Source: Dyella mobilis | GTDB lineage: Bacteria > Pseudomonadota > Gammaproteobacteria > Xanthomonadales > Rhodanobacteraceae | Assembly (NCBI RefSeq): GCF_016904945.1 | Contig: NZ_JADIKF010000039.1 | Span: 1,054,001-1,118,000 of the forward strand | Direction: 5' to 3' | Length of the DNA stretch: 64,000 bases | Shown here: positions 1-11,073 of the stretch, piece by piece | Numbering within the stretch: position 1 is the stretch's first letter | Layout of the letters: each line of letters begins with the position of its first letter | The notes under the pieces: model-generated | The model's input: only the letters and a program-made list of their open reading frames with translations | Databases searched by the model: none | What the model was told of the DNA's origin: nothing | Translations under genes and position numbers: made by a program

Positions 1-324
1 GGCATCGTCGCCCTCGTCGGCAGCCCGATGAACGACACCGTTCTTCAACTGTTGAATGAAGACGGCGTTGACGGCACGCCGCATCGCGCCCATCAGCTCA
101 CCTCTCCCATGCTGCTTCAGGCAGACCTCGTGCTGGGCATGGAAAAGAAGCACGTCGACGCGATGGTGCAGCTTGCACCCGAAGCACGCGGAAAGGTCTT
201 CCTGTTGGACAAGTGGCTGGGAGACCGCGATGTTCCGGATCCCTATGGTCGGTCACGCTCGTCGTTCGAGCACGTCCACGAAATGATCGTGGGCGGAGTC
301 GAAAGCTGGGCGGCTTATTTGTGA
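1..324 (+). CDS. wzb: Low-molecular-weight protein tyrosine phosphatase (Wzb-like), 5' end missing
   Basis: This is the last 107 codons of a gene that starts left of the window; the frame is open from base 1. The fragment reads like the C-terminal two thirds of a low-molecular-weight phosphotyrosine phosphatase (usual length about 145-150 residues). The LVGSP segment, the HRAHQL segment and the DPYGRS motif are visible; in this family the Asp of the DP motif is the general acid. The P-loop CX5R lies outside the window, so activity cannot be judged. It sits 22 bp before a Wzc-type kinase, the classical Wzb-Wzc pairing in which the phosphatase resets the C-terminal tyrosine cluster of the kinase. 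Confidence 0.85.
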   Translation, partial: GIVALVGSPMNDTVLQLLNEDGVDGTPHRAHQLTSPMLLQADLVLGMEKKHVDAMVQLAPEARGKVFLLDKWLGDRDVPDPYGRSRSSFEHVHEMIVGGVESWAAYL

Positions 325-346
325 CCCTTATCCTTCTAGTGACGGA

Positions 347-2566
347 ATGATTGCTCGCATGTTCAATACTCAAATTCCTTTACAGCGTGATGGTGGCGGT
401 GAAATCGACCTGAGCGAAGTGGTCGGCACGCTCAAGGACCACAAGTGGCGAATCGTCATCATCATTGCGGTATTCGTCGCCATCGCCGTGGCCTATTCCA
501 TTCTTGCCACGCCCATCTATCAAGCAAGCGCCATGGTGCAGGTCGAGCAGAAGGTGCCGGATCTGCCGGGACTGAGCGCGCTCACCCAGACACTGAGTGC
601 CGAAAATCCGGTGGCGATGACCGAGTCGGATCTGATCACCTCGCGCATGGTCATCGGCGCGGCGGTGAACAAGCTCAACCTCACCATCGAATCCAGTCCG
701 GATCGCTTTCCGGTGATCGGCAACCTCATCGCGCGCCATTACGCCGCGAGAAATCCGGGCAAGGTTTCCTCGGCTCCCTGGGGCCTGGCCGGATACGACT
801 GGGGCGGCTCCAAGCTCGATATCTTCCAGCTGGACGTGCCGGACAGTCTGCTCGACAAGCCCTTGCAACTGACGGCCGGTGAAGGCGGCATCTACGTGCT
901 GCAGGATAGCGATCACAACGTGCTGGTTATCGGGCGGGCAGGGCAATCGTCCACCGGTCATGGCATCACCATGCAGGTTAAGACGCTGGATGCCAATCCG
1001 GGTACGCGTTTCAAAGTCTTCCGCCATCGCGACCTGACCGTGATCAACAGCCTGCAGAAAAAGATCGACGTGAAGGAGCAGGGCAAGGATTCCGGCATCC
1101 TGCGCATGACCTACAACAACGCGGACCCGAAAGTAGCCGCCGACGTACTCGAACAGGTTGGCGAGCTTTATGTGCGGCAGGACGTGGACCGGAACTCCGC
1201 GGAAGCCACCAACAGTCTGAAATTTGTCCGCGAGCAGTTGCCCAATGTGCGGATGGAGTTGGAAAAGGCTACCGAAGCACTCAACGCCTTCCAGAACAAG
1301 GCGCATTCCGTCGACGTCAACTTGCAGACGCAGGCGCTGTTGAATCAGAACGTGTCGATTCAGACCAACCTGGAGCAGTTGCGCCTGCAACAAGCGGATA
1401 TCCAGCGCCAATTTACGCCGGAGCATCCGCAGTACCGCGCATTGATGAAACAGATCGGGGAACTGGAGTCGAAAAAGGCCTCGATCGACAAGCAAATCGG
1501 CACCTTGCCGGATACCCAGAAAACGCTGCTGAAGCTCAACAGTGACGTGCAGGTCAGCAACCAGACCTATCAAAACCTGTTGAATCAGGCGCAGCAGCTG
1601 GATATCGCCCGCGCAGGTACGGTCGGAAACGTGCGCATCGTCGATAACGCGGCGGTGGACGTCACCGATCCGGCATGGCCGAAGACCCTCATCGTGGTGC
1701 TGGCCGGTGCCGTACTCGGCGGCGTCGTATCCATGCTGTACGTGTTCGTGCGGCAGATCCTCAATCGCGGTATCGAAGATCCTTCCATCATCGAGAATCT
1801 CGGGTTGCCGGTTTACGCGACCATTCCGATCAGTACGCGCGAAATCGCGCTTGAGGGTAGGCGAGGGCGAGGCGATACGCGCCAGCACCTGCTCGTTACC
1901 GATGCTCCCGCCGATCTGGCTGCCGAAGCGCTGCGAAGCTTGCGAACGAGTCTGCACTTCGCGCGGATGGAAGCAAAAAACAACGTGCTGATGATCACGG
2001 GTGCAAGCCCGGACACCGGCAAGACCTTCGTTTCCGCCAACCTTGCCGCCGTTGTCGCGCAAAGCGGCCAGAAGGTGTTGCTGATCGACGGCGATCTGCG
2101 CATGGGCACTCTGCACTCGGTAGTGGGCGGTCGCGCCGACATCGGGCTTTCGGAGTTGATTTCCGGCCAGGCCGAATTGAAGGATGCGATACGGCCGGTG
2201 GCGCCGTTGAGCAACAACCTGTTCTTCATCGGCCGAGGCAGGATTCCACCCAATCCTTCCGAGCTGCTGATGAATGTGCGGTTCTCCGCGCTGCTCGACC
2301 AGCTCAAGCCGATGTACGACCTCATCATCATCGACACACCGCCGATTCTTGCCGTCACCGACGCGGCCATCATCGGCAATCATTCGGGAACCGGTTTGCT
2401 GGTGGCACGCTTCGGCGTCAACCAGCCCCGTGAGCTCGACCTGGCCAAACAGCGATTCGAGCAAAACGGAGTCGTGATCAAGGGTGCCATCTTCAACGCC
2501 GTGGAGAAGCGAAGCACAGGCTATTACTCATATGCCTACTACGCTGTCGACGCGGCAGCTTCATGA
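347..2566 (+). CDS. wzc: Polysaccharide co-polymerase / bacterial tyrosine kinase (Wzc type)
   Basis: A 739-residue inner-membrane protein with the full Wzc layout: short cytoplasmic tail, TM1 at about residues 34-54, a long periplasmic Wzz/GNVR coiled-coil region, TM2 at about 447-467, then a BY-kinase domain. Walker A GASPDTGKT is at 552-560, Walker A' LLIDGD ends at 583 and Walker B LIIIDTPP is at 659-666. The tail has a tyrosine cluster (Tyr 726, 727, 729, 731, 732), the expected autophosphorylation site. These proteins control polymer length and connect to the Wza pore. ATG 347 was chosen because it follows a purine-rich GACGGA; ATG 359 would remove four residues. It is probably transcribed with the upstream phosphatase. 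Confidence 0.95.
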   Translation: MIARMFNTQIPLQRDGGGEIDLSEVVGTLKDHKWRIVIIIAVFVAIAVAYSILATPIYQASAMVQVEQKVPDLPGLSALTQTLSAENPVAMTESDLITSRMVIGAAVNKLNLTIESSPDRFPVIGNLIARHYAARNPGKVSSAPWGLAGYDWGGSKLDIFQLDVPDSLLDKPLQLTAGEGGIYVLQDSDHNVLVIGRAGQSSTGHGITMQVKTLDANPGTRFKVFRHRDLTVINSLQKKIDVKEQGKDSGILRMTYNNADPKVAADVLEQVGELYVRQDVDRNSAEATNSLKFVREQLPNVRMELEKATEALNAFQNKAHSVDVNLQTQALLNQNVSIQTNLEQLRLQQADIQRQFTPEHPQYRALMKQIGELESKKASIDKQIGTLPDTQKTLLKLNSDVQVSNQTYQNLLNQAQQLDIARAGTVGNVRIVDNAAVDVTDPAWPKTLIVVLAGAVLGGVVSMLYVFVRQILNRGIEDPSIIENLGLPVYATIPISTREIALEGRRGRGDTRQHLLVTDAPADLAAEALRSLRTSLHFARMEAKNNVLMITGASPDTGKTFVSANLAAVVAQSGQKVLLIDGDLRMGTLHSVVGGRADIGLSELISGQAELKDAIRPVAPLSNNLFFIGRGRIPPNPSELLMNVRFSALLDQLKPMYDLIIIDTPPILAVTDAAIIGNHSGTGLLVARFGVNQPRELDLAKQRFEQNGVVIKGAIFNAVEKRSTGYYSYAYYAVDAAAS

Positions 2567-2753
2567 GATCGACAAGTGAACTACAACAAAAACAGGGTCA
2601 GCTTTTGACGATCATCCGCGACCGCGGAACAGCTCGTCACCCCGAAGTCAAACTGGATTCCTCAGCTTGCCGCACCGCCTCAACGCGGACGGCAGGTTGG
2701 GGAGGGAGCGCGTACGGCCAATCCGGCCGTGGCGCCATTCGCAAGTCCGGTGA

Positions 2754-4332
<1,579 letters not shown>

Positions 4333-4336
<4 letters not shown>

Positions 4337-5442
4337 TCGATTTCATTGACCTCAAAGCACAACAAATCCGTCTGAAAGAACGCATCGACGCCGGCATCGC
4401 CCGCGTGCTGGCGCACGGCCAGTACATCCTCGGTCCCGAAGTATCGGAACTGGAGGAAAAACTGGCGGCCTACACGGGGGCGCATCACTGCATTTCGGTG
4501 GCCAACGGCACGGATGCCTTGCAGATCGCCCTGATGTCACTGGGTGTCGGTGTTGGCGACGAGGTGGTCACCACCGGTTTCAGTCACATCTCCACGGCCG
4601 AGTCGGTCGCTGTGCTCGGTGCCAAGCCGGTGTATGTGGATATCGATCCGCAGACCTATAACCTCGACGCCGATCTGATTTCCGCGGTGCTGACGCCACG
4701 CACCAAGGCGATCATCGTGGTGTCGCTGTACGGCCAATGCGCCAACTTCGACCGCGTCAATGCCATTGCCGAGAAGCACGGTATTCCGGTCATCGAGGAT
4801 GCCGCGCAGAGCTTTGGCGCCAGCTATCACGGGCGCAAGAGCTGCAACCTGAGCACCATGGCATGCACGAGCTTCTTCCCCAGCAAGCCGCTGGGCTGCT
4901 ACGGCGACGGCGGCGCGATCTTTACCCGCGACCTGGATCTCGCCAAAGCGGCGCGACTGATCGCCCGGCACGGACAGGATCGCAGGTACCACCACTCGCG
5001 CATCGGTGTGAACAGCCGGCTGGATACCCTGCAGGCTGCCATCCTGCTGCCAAAGCTGGAGATCCTCGACGAGGAGATGACGCAGCGGCGCCAGGTGGCG
5101 GATCGATACGACCAACTGCTTGAGCCGTTGGACCTTACCTTGCCCGTGATTGAGCGCCACAACATCAGTGCCTGGGCGCAGTACACGGTGCGTGTAACCC
5201 ATCGCGACGCCTTGCGTGCACGCCTGCTGGAGCAAGGGGTGCCAACCGCCGTGCACTATCCGCTTCCGCTCAACCGGCAGCCCGCGCTGGTGGACGGCAG
5301 CGTCTATCACCTGCCCAGGACCGACGAGGCGGCGCAACAGGTGATGAGCCTGCCCATGTCTCCCTATCTCGACACGAAGACACAGGATTTCATCGTTGAA
5401 GCGCTGGCTTCGAACACGATGGCCGAGTTATCCGCGAACTGA
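4333..5442 (+). CDS. wbpE: PLP-dependent nucleotide-sugar aminotransferase (WbpE/WlbC type)
   Basis: A 369-residue DegT/DnrJ/EryC1/StrS family aminotransferase, the normal size for WbpE. The PLP Schiff-base lysine is Lys185 in [16 protein letters not shown], and the upstream [11 protein letters not shown] segment is typical of the family. WbpE uses glutamate to aminate the 3-keto-UDP-GlcNAcA made by WbpB, and the resulting 2-oxoglutarate feeds WbpB. Translation starts at GTG 4333 inside the stop of the preceding gene, with a good ribosome site (AGAGGAGCC) about 8 bases upstream. Downstream lie 87 bp and then the first glycosyltransferase. Confidence 0.88.
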
Positions 5443-5529
5443 TCCGGTGAGGAAACACGTGCCCGTACCGTTCTACCGGTTGCCCGATCACGCAGGTAGG
5501 TACCGCCTGGAACGAATGGGATCGACTCC

Positions 5530-6768
5530 ATGAGAATCGCCTTGCTCACCAATGCCTATCCCTATCATCCCGGTGAGCAATTCATCGAGGATGAGATCGA
5601 GTATTGGGGCAGGGACCCGTTGGCGCACGTCACCGTGCTTCCGGCCGTGGCGAGAGGCGAAGCGCGACCCGTGCCCAATGCCGTATCGGTCGACCTGTGC
5701 ATGGCCAACGGCACGCTGCCGGCGCGGCTTTTCGCGATGTGGCTGGCCTTGTTTTCCGGCACGTTGTGGCGCGAATGGAATTATTTGCGCAGGGCGGGCA
5801 AGTGGAGCGGGTATACGGTGGCGCGCGCGCTGCTGCATACCTCCAAGGTCATCGCCCAGGCCAGGAGCCTGCGTCGGTATATACGGCGCCATGGCGAGAT
5901 CGACGTGGCGTATTGCTACTGGAACGACACCCAGTCCTACGCCGCTTTGCTGGTCAAGCAGGCCGGCGGCATCCGCAAAGTCATTTCACGCATACACGGC
6001 ATCGATCTTCACGAAGTACGCAAGCCGCACAACTACATGCCGTTGAAGCGGCAGTTTATCCACACCTACGATCGGGTGTTCACCACGTCCGGAGCGGCGC
6101 GAGACTATCTGCAGGAAACCTACGGCGCCGCGGCCGCAAGCATCGCGGTAAGTCCGTTGGGCGTACCCCTGGCAAGGGTGTTGTCCAAGCCGAGCCGCGC
6201 GGGCGTGCTGCACGTTGTTTCCGTGTCGTTCTGCCTTCCCGTTAAGCGTCTTGACCGGATTGTCGAGGCCATGCAGCTGTTTGCGCTGAGGCACCAGGAG
6301 ATCGCGATAACGTGGACCCACATCGGCGGCGGCCCGCTGCTGGGAGACATCAGCCGACTTGCCGCGGAGCGCCTTTCCGGGATCGGCAATATCTCCTTCG
6401 AATTCCTCGGTGCGATGGAGAACGATGCGGTGAAAAGGTATTACGCGGGCACGCCCGTCGATGTGTTCATCAATGTGAGCGAATCCGAAGGCGTGCCGGT
6501 TTCCATCATGGAAGCCATGAGCGCAGGCGTGCCCGCAGTAGCGCCCGACGTCGGCGGTATCTCCAACCTGGTGTCGAACCAGTGCGGCGTGCTGCTTGGC
6601 AAATCACCGAGCAGCCAGGACATCGTTCGTGCCGTGGAGACCGTGGCATTCGGCGAAGAGAAAGACGTGTTGCGCACGAATGCCCGCAAGATGGTCGAGG
6701 AAAATTTCGATTCCGAAAGAAATTATTCGGGGTTTGTCGCGACCGTCATGGCCATCGGCGCCCATTAG
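5530..6768 (+). CDS. Glycosyltransferase, GT4-like
   Basis: A 412-residue protein with the two-domain GT-B layout. The N-terminal start MRIALLTNAYPY is typical of retaining GT4 enzymes, and the C-terminal half has the E-x7-E type motif in ESEGVPVSIMEAMSAGVP followed by a GG-containing loop. It probably transfers one sugar of the repeat unit onto the undecaprenyl-linked intermediate at the cytoplasmic face of the inner membrane. Donor and acceptor cannot be read from the sequence. It is the first of four glycosyltransferases in this locus and lies between the amino-uronate genes and the flippase. Confidence 0.85.
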   Translation: MRIALLTNAYPYHPGEQFIEDEIEYWGRDPLAHVTVLPAVARGEARPVPNAVSVDLCMANGTLPARLFAMWLALFSGTLWREWNYLRRAGKWSGYTVARALLHTSKVIAQARSLRRYIRRHGEIDVAYCYWNDTQSYAALLVKQAGGIRKVISRIHGIDLHEVRKPHNYMPLKRQFIHTYDRVFTTSGAARDYLQETYGAAAASIAVSPLGVPLARVLSKPSRAGVLHVVSVSFCLPVKRLDRIVEAMQLFALRHQEIAITWTHIGGGPLLGDISRLAAERLSGIGNISFEFLGAMENDAVKRYYAGTPVDVFINVSESEGVPVSIMEAMSAGVPAVAPDVGGISNLVSNQCGVLLGKSPSSQDIVRAVETVAFGEEKDVLRTNARKMVEENFDSERNYSGFVATVMAIGAH

Positions 6769-6879
6769 GGAGACGCATAGCGGATACGACACAACGAGGT
6801 TCCAGATGATTTCATCACGGACAAAAAAAATACTGACGATTCGGCAACGAGAAATCGTCAGGTTTTGAAAGGTAGGAAA

Positions 6880-8337
6880 GTGAATATAAAAACAATCATG
6901 GCATTCGCTTTTGGACCTATCGCAACCGCTGGCCTCGGTTTGCTGACGGTGCCGGTCATTGCGTGGATTTTTCCGCCCGCGGATGTTGGTCGTCTGAATA
7001 TCGTTCAGATATCCGTGTCGTTCGGCGTACTACTATTCAACCTCGGTCTGGATCAGGCTTACGTTCGCGAGTATCACGAATGGACTGATCGAGGCGCATT
7101 GCTGAAGTCTTGCTTTGCGCCGGGATTTGCAGTGCTCCTGCTGGTCATTGGAGCCTCGCTTCCTTACGACGATCGCATCTCGATGTGGTTGTTCGGCCTC
7201 GGGCACGTCGCCTACTACTGGATTCTCATCGCGTGCGTGATAGCGAATTTCATTTCGCGATTCCTGTCACTCATTTTGCGCATGCAGGATCGCGGCATGG
7301 CTTTTTCCATGAGCCAGGTGATGCCGAAGATCGTGCTTTTGCTGACCTTGGTCGTGTTGGCATCGCCCCTGTTTTCCAAGACGTTTGCGGAGTTGGAAAT
7401 CGCCTATCTCATGTCGCTGCTGTCGGTCCTTACCCTGTATACGTGGAACACCCGGCGTGATTGGAGTCCGGCGTTGTCTGCCAGCGTGTCGCGGACGAAA
7501 GTCCGCGGGCTGCTCAGCTACGGTGTGCCGCTGATATTTGCCGGCGTCGCGTATTGGGGGCTCGATGCGACCAGCAGCCTGGTATTGCGCTCGATGTCCA
7601 CGCTGTCGGAACTTGCGGTCTACTCGGTCTCGGTGAGCTTCGCCGGCGTGGGTGTGGTCTTCCAAACCATTTTTACCGTGCTGTGGGCGCCGCTGGTCTA
7701 CAAGTGGGTGGCTCATGGCGTGGATATGCGCCGGGTGGATCACGTCGCCCAGCAGGCATTGGCCGTGGTGTGCGTGCTGTGGGTGTTGTGCGGGACCTTT
7801 TCCTGGGTGGCCGACCTCATCCTGCCTGCTCGCTACGTGCAGGTGAAATACTTCATGTTGTGCTGCATCGGCCAGCCACTGCTCTACACCTTGTCCGAAG
7901 TCACCTGCGTGGGTATCGGCATTTCGCGCAGGTCCATGTTTTCCCTGTGGGCGACCTTGTCCGCGTTGATCGTCAATGTCGGGATAAGCACGTGGCTGGT
8001 ACCGACACGTGGCGCTTCCGGTGCGGTGATTGCCAATGCGCTGGCGTTCCTGGTGTTTTTCGTGGCCAGGACCGAGGCGTCCGCCCACGTGTGGCGCCCC
8101 TTTCCGCGTGCAAGGCTTTATGCGTTCGTGGTCACTGCGGTGGCCATGTCCATCGCAACCTTGATATTCGGGCCGGAGCTCCCGGTTCCTTTCGGCTTTA
8201 TCTGGCTTGCCATCTTGCCGCTCGTCGTTTGGCAATTCCGCGCCGAGTGGCTGGACATGTATCGGAAATTTCAAGCGGCCATGAGTGCCGACGGCTTGCC
8301 CTCGCTTGCAGGAAGGGGGCGCAATGTTCGCACTTGA
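6880..8337 (+). CDS. wzx: Wzx-type polysaccharide flippase
   Basis: A roughly 485-residue, very hydrophobic protein with about 12-14 predicted membrane helices and a basic tail. The N-terminus (GPIATAGLGLLTVPVIAWIF) resembles the first helix of MATE/MVF-superfamily Wzx/RfbX exporters, which turn the undecaprenyl-PP-linked repeat unit across the inner membrane. The start is uncertain: GTG 6880 follows GGTAGGA closely, TTG 6865 would add five residues and ATG 6898 would remove six. It sits between glycosyltransferases and shortly before the predicted polymerase, as expected for a Wzx/Wzy cluster. A 142-bp gap without an obvious gene follows. Confidence 0.85.
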   Translation: MNIKTIMAFAFGPIATAGLGLLTVPVIAWIFPPADVGRLNIVQISVSFGVLLFNLGLDQAYVREYHEWTDRGALLKSCFAPGFAVLLLVIGASLPYDDRISMWLFGLGHVAYYWILIACVIANFISRFLSLILRMQDRGMAFSMSQVMPKIVLLLTLVVLASPLFSKTFAELEIAYLMSLLSVLTLYTWNTRRDWSPALSASVSRTKVRGLLSYGVPLIFAGVAYWGLDATSSLVLRSMSTLSELAVYSVSVSFAGVGVVFQTIFTVLWAPLVYKWVAHGVDMRRVDHVAQQALAVVCVLWVLCGTFSWVADLILPARYVQVKYFMLCCIGQPLLYTLSEVTCVGIGISRRSMFSLWATLSALIVNVGISTWLVPTRGASGAVIANALAFLVFFVARTEASAHVWRPFPRARLYAFVVTAVAMSIATLIFGPELPVPFGFIWLAILPLVVWQFRAEWLDMYRKFQAAMSADGLPSLAGRGRNVRT

Positions 8338-8479
8338 TAGGCATGGCTGTCTCGCCACGCTGACCTCTGACGGGAGGTGCGTATAGCGTAGCGACGCAGG
8401 GCGCACGGACGCGACAAACGACATTTCATTTCACTGGCGCATTGGGGGTGCGACATGCAGGCTGGCTGAGGGTCAGGCA

Positions 8480-9757
8480 ATGAAGCGCATCAATTTGTTC
8501 GTGTTTGCGACACATCACTTGTCCAACAACGTCGCGGCCCAGCGATTCAAAGGGCTGCTGAAATATCTGGATCCCGCGAAATACCGGGTCTTCATCTTTA
8601 CGCGGGAGCCGCCCGCAGGAGCGCGTGCTCCAGATCTGCCTGCGGCTCTGGACGTGACGGTGATTCCATTGCCCGGGCGCTGCGTGGGCAGCGAATCTTC
8701 CGCGGCTTCGTCGCTGCTGACGTTGGCGGCCGCGTTCATACGCCCGCTGCCATTCATGCTCGCCGGTTCAGGCGTCGCATCCGGTGTGTGGTTCGTCTCC
8801 GCTTTGACCCAGGCCGATCGGTTGTGCCGGGAGAAGCTGGCCGCTGGCGAGCGTTGTGTGGCTATTGGCACCTATTCCCCGATCGATTCGCTGGTTGCGG
8901 CGGCGGCCCTGGCGAGCCGCTGCGGCATTGCCTGCCTGCAGGATTTCAGAGACGGCCTGGTCTTCGAGCCGCTGGGCAGGCCGGGGTGGCTGCGCACCGC
9001 TTTGCGAAAGCTGATCGAGTGGCGCGTGGTGGCCGGCAGCAAAATGATTACGTCGGTCAGCGGACCGCTGGTGGACGATTTTCGCCTGCGCTATCCGGGA
9101 AAGACCACGCAGGTGCTGCCGAACGGCTATGACCCTGCGGATTTTTCGGGCCTGACGAAAGATGCCGACAGCGAACGGCGCGCCGATGCCATTTTGGCGC
9201 GAAACGTCCCGGCGGGTTCCGTGCTGATCGGTCACTTCGGACGCATCGGCGCCAGTGACGGATCGGCATCGCAAAGCCTTGCTTGCTTCATCGAAGCGAT
9301 GAATGCCTCGGCTTCCGCTTCGGCGAATGTCCACGTGATGTTCGTCGGCGAACTGACTCCTGCCGAGCGGGAGTTGGTAAAAGGCGCAAACTTTTCCACC
9401 AGCATGCTGCAACCGGTCGAGCGAACGCTGGCCATCGAGCTCATGAAACGGTGCGACAGGTTGCTGCTGCTGACCGGCTCGCGCGCCAGCTGCGCCACGG
9501 GAAAATTGTTTGAGTACCTGGCTGCCGGCGCCGAGGTGCTGTGCATCTCTGGGGTGCACAACGCGGCAACCGACATCCTTGCGGAAACCGGCGCCGGCCA
9601 GACCTTGCTGACCAGTGAGGTCGCAGTGAGGGGAGGCGCGCTGCAGGAAGTGTTGGCGCCTGGTGCGAATCGCGCCAACCGCGACATCAAGGCCTATAGC
9701 AAGGTCGAGCAAGCCAGCATGCTGGATGGTTGGATTTCACAAATGGTGCTGACATGA
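8480..9757 (+). CDS. Glycosyltransferase family protein
   Basis: A 425-residue protein with a GT-B fold signature. The N-terminal part contains a nucleotide-fold start (INLFVFATHHLSNNVAAQRFKG), as in GT4-like enzymes that act on whole glycan assemblies. The middle has TQVLPNGYDP, the usual domain-linker motif of GT4 transferases, and the C-terminal part has KLFEYLAAGAEVL, the donor-binding loop. It starts at ATG 8480 and its stop overlaps the start of the polymerase gene by 4 nt. The sugar specificity is unknown. Confidence 0.82.
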   Translation: MKRINLFVFATHHLSNNVAAQRFKGLLKYLDPAKYRVFIFTREPPAGARAPDLPAALDVTVIPLPGRCVGSESSAASSLLTLAAAFIRPLPFMLAGSGVASGVWFVSALTQADRLCREKLAAGERCVAIGTYSPIDSLVAAAALASRCGIACLQDFRDGLVFEPLGRPGWLRTALRKLIEWRVVAGSKMITSVSGPLVDDFRLRYPGKTTQVLPNGYDPADFSGLTKDADSERRADAILARNVPAGSVLIGHFGRIGASDGSASQSLACFIEAMNASASASANVHVMFVGELTPAERELVKGANFSTSMLQPVERTLAIELMKRCDRLLLLTGSRASCATGKLFEYLAAGAEVLCISGVHNAATDILAETGAGQTLLTSEVAVRGGALQEVLAPGANRANRDIKAYSKVEQASMLDGWISQMVLT

Positions 9758-11073
9758 GTCCCGCTGATAATCGTTCGCTCGCGCCCCCGATGCCACCGGG
9801 CTTGTCGCCGGCGCCATTGCCGCGTGCCAATCACTACCGGTTGACGGTTCGCCACCTGTTTCTCGGCGTAGTGCTGCTATTGCTGCTGTGCGCCGTGGTC
9901 GTACCCAATTCGCTGCCCGTCACCACCGCGGTGGCGATGGCGGGTTCGGTTCTGATGGCTCTTCCTGGAATACGGTTCAGCCAGTCGTTGAGGAATTTGC
10001 TGGCACTGTATGCGTGCACGGTCATCGTGACGATCGTGTATCTGATCGTGGGCGGCATGCATGGTGCGCCCATGGAGGCAATGGCCGAAGTATCCGCGGT
10101 GTACATTGCTTCGCCGCTGGCCTGGATGATCATTGCTGAGGGACTGCATCGGCAACTTGGTGCCGAACGCCTGATCGAGTGGTTCATTTGGCTCAGCGTC
10201 TTGTGCGTGATGAGCGTGGCGGCGTTCTTCTATCTCTTCCTGACGCGTGGTGCGGCGGCGGTGGAGTTCTTCTTTCAGGGGGCTAACGTCAACCTGAGCG
10301 AAGGGTTCTCCGGCGCAACCATGCACGTCTACGGCTCGTTGATCTTTCTGGCCGGTGGCTTCTTCAGCACGCCGGAACTCATAAAGAACAAGTTGTTGCG
10401 ATTTTCGCTATTGGTGGCGCTGGTTATTTGCGCCCTTACGTCAGGCCGTTCGGCCTTGATCATTTCCGTGCCGATCGGATTGCTGATCGGCTGGATGCTG
10501 TCGTCCCGCACGGTCGAACACGTGGGAAAGTCGGGCATCATCCGCGTGCTGCAATATGGACTTCCGCTGCTGATCGCCTTCGTCGCCGCACTTTATCTGT
10601 TGCAGGCTTATACGCAGATCAGCATTTCATCCGTGCTAGACATCGTGTTTGACAAGGTTGCCTCCGGCGGCGGCGAGGCGCGTGCCGAAATGTCGCGTTC
10701 GCTTTACCAGGGCATCTTCGAGAACGGCGGGTTGGGGGCGGGTCATGGTGTAGGTGTTACGTTCGTCAGCGATCCTCTGCATCCGTGGCGTTACGAAGTG
10801 GTGTGGCTGGCTACGCTCTACAGGGTCGGCATCGTGGGTACGGTGATCTACGTGTTGCCGTTCCTGCTCTACGCAATAGGCGTGACGCGGCTGGCACTCG
10901 CCCGCCTTTTGCCGGCACGCCACAAATTCATGTTCAGCGGGTTTGTCTGTGCATTTCTCGCCACCAACACCAATCCCTACATCGAGGCCTTTGCCTTGCA
11001 GTGGATGTATGTGATTCCGCTGGTGCTTTGGTACATCGAATATCCAATGATCTTGAAGCGGGTGTCGCAATGA
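9754..11073 (+). CDS. wzy: Wzy-type polysaccharide polymerase / O-antigen ligase family membrane protein
   Basis: A 439-residue integral membrane protein with about 10-12 hydrophobic helices and a larger periplasmic-type loop around residues 300-350 (EMSRSLYQGIFENGGLGAGHG), the arrangement of Wzy polymerases and WaaL/O-antigen ligase proteins. Wzy proteins diverge quickly, so the call rests on topology and on the position between Wzx and the remaining transferases. ATG 9754 (ATGA overlap with the preceding stop) is preferred to TTG 9730. The gene ends in another ATGA overlap with the next glycosyltransferase. Confidence 0.8.
   Translation: MSPADNRSLAPPMPPGLSPAPLPRANHYRLTVRHLFLGVVLLLLLCAVVVPNSLPVTTAVAMAGSVLMALPGIRFSQSLRNLLALYACTVIVTIVYLIVGGMHGAPMEAMAEVSAVYIASPLAWMIIAEGLHRQLGAERLIEWFIWLSVLCVMSVAAFFYLFLTRGAAAVEFFFQGANVNLSEGFSGATMHVYGSLIFLAGGFFSTPELIKNKLLRFSLLVALVICALTSGRSALIISVPIGLLIGWMLSSRTVEHVGKSGIIRVLQYGLPLLIAFVAALYLLQAYTQISISSVLDIVFDKVASGGGEARAEMSRSLYQGIFENGGLGAGHGVGVTFVSDPLHPWRYEVVWLATLYRVGIVGTVIYVLPFLLYAIGVTRLALARLLPARHKFMFSGFVCAFLATNTNPYIEAFALQWMYVIPLVLWYIEYPMILKRVSQ

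Noticed and set aside
380..2464. Long minus-strand frame opposite wzc
   Set aside because: It is an antisense shadow caused by high GC; wzc has complete domains and motifs.
10785..11069. N-terminal extension of the glycosyltransferase at 11070
   Set aside because: This part lies inside the polymerase gene in another frame; the ATGA overlap at 11070 is a natural start.
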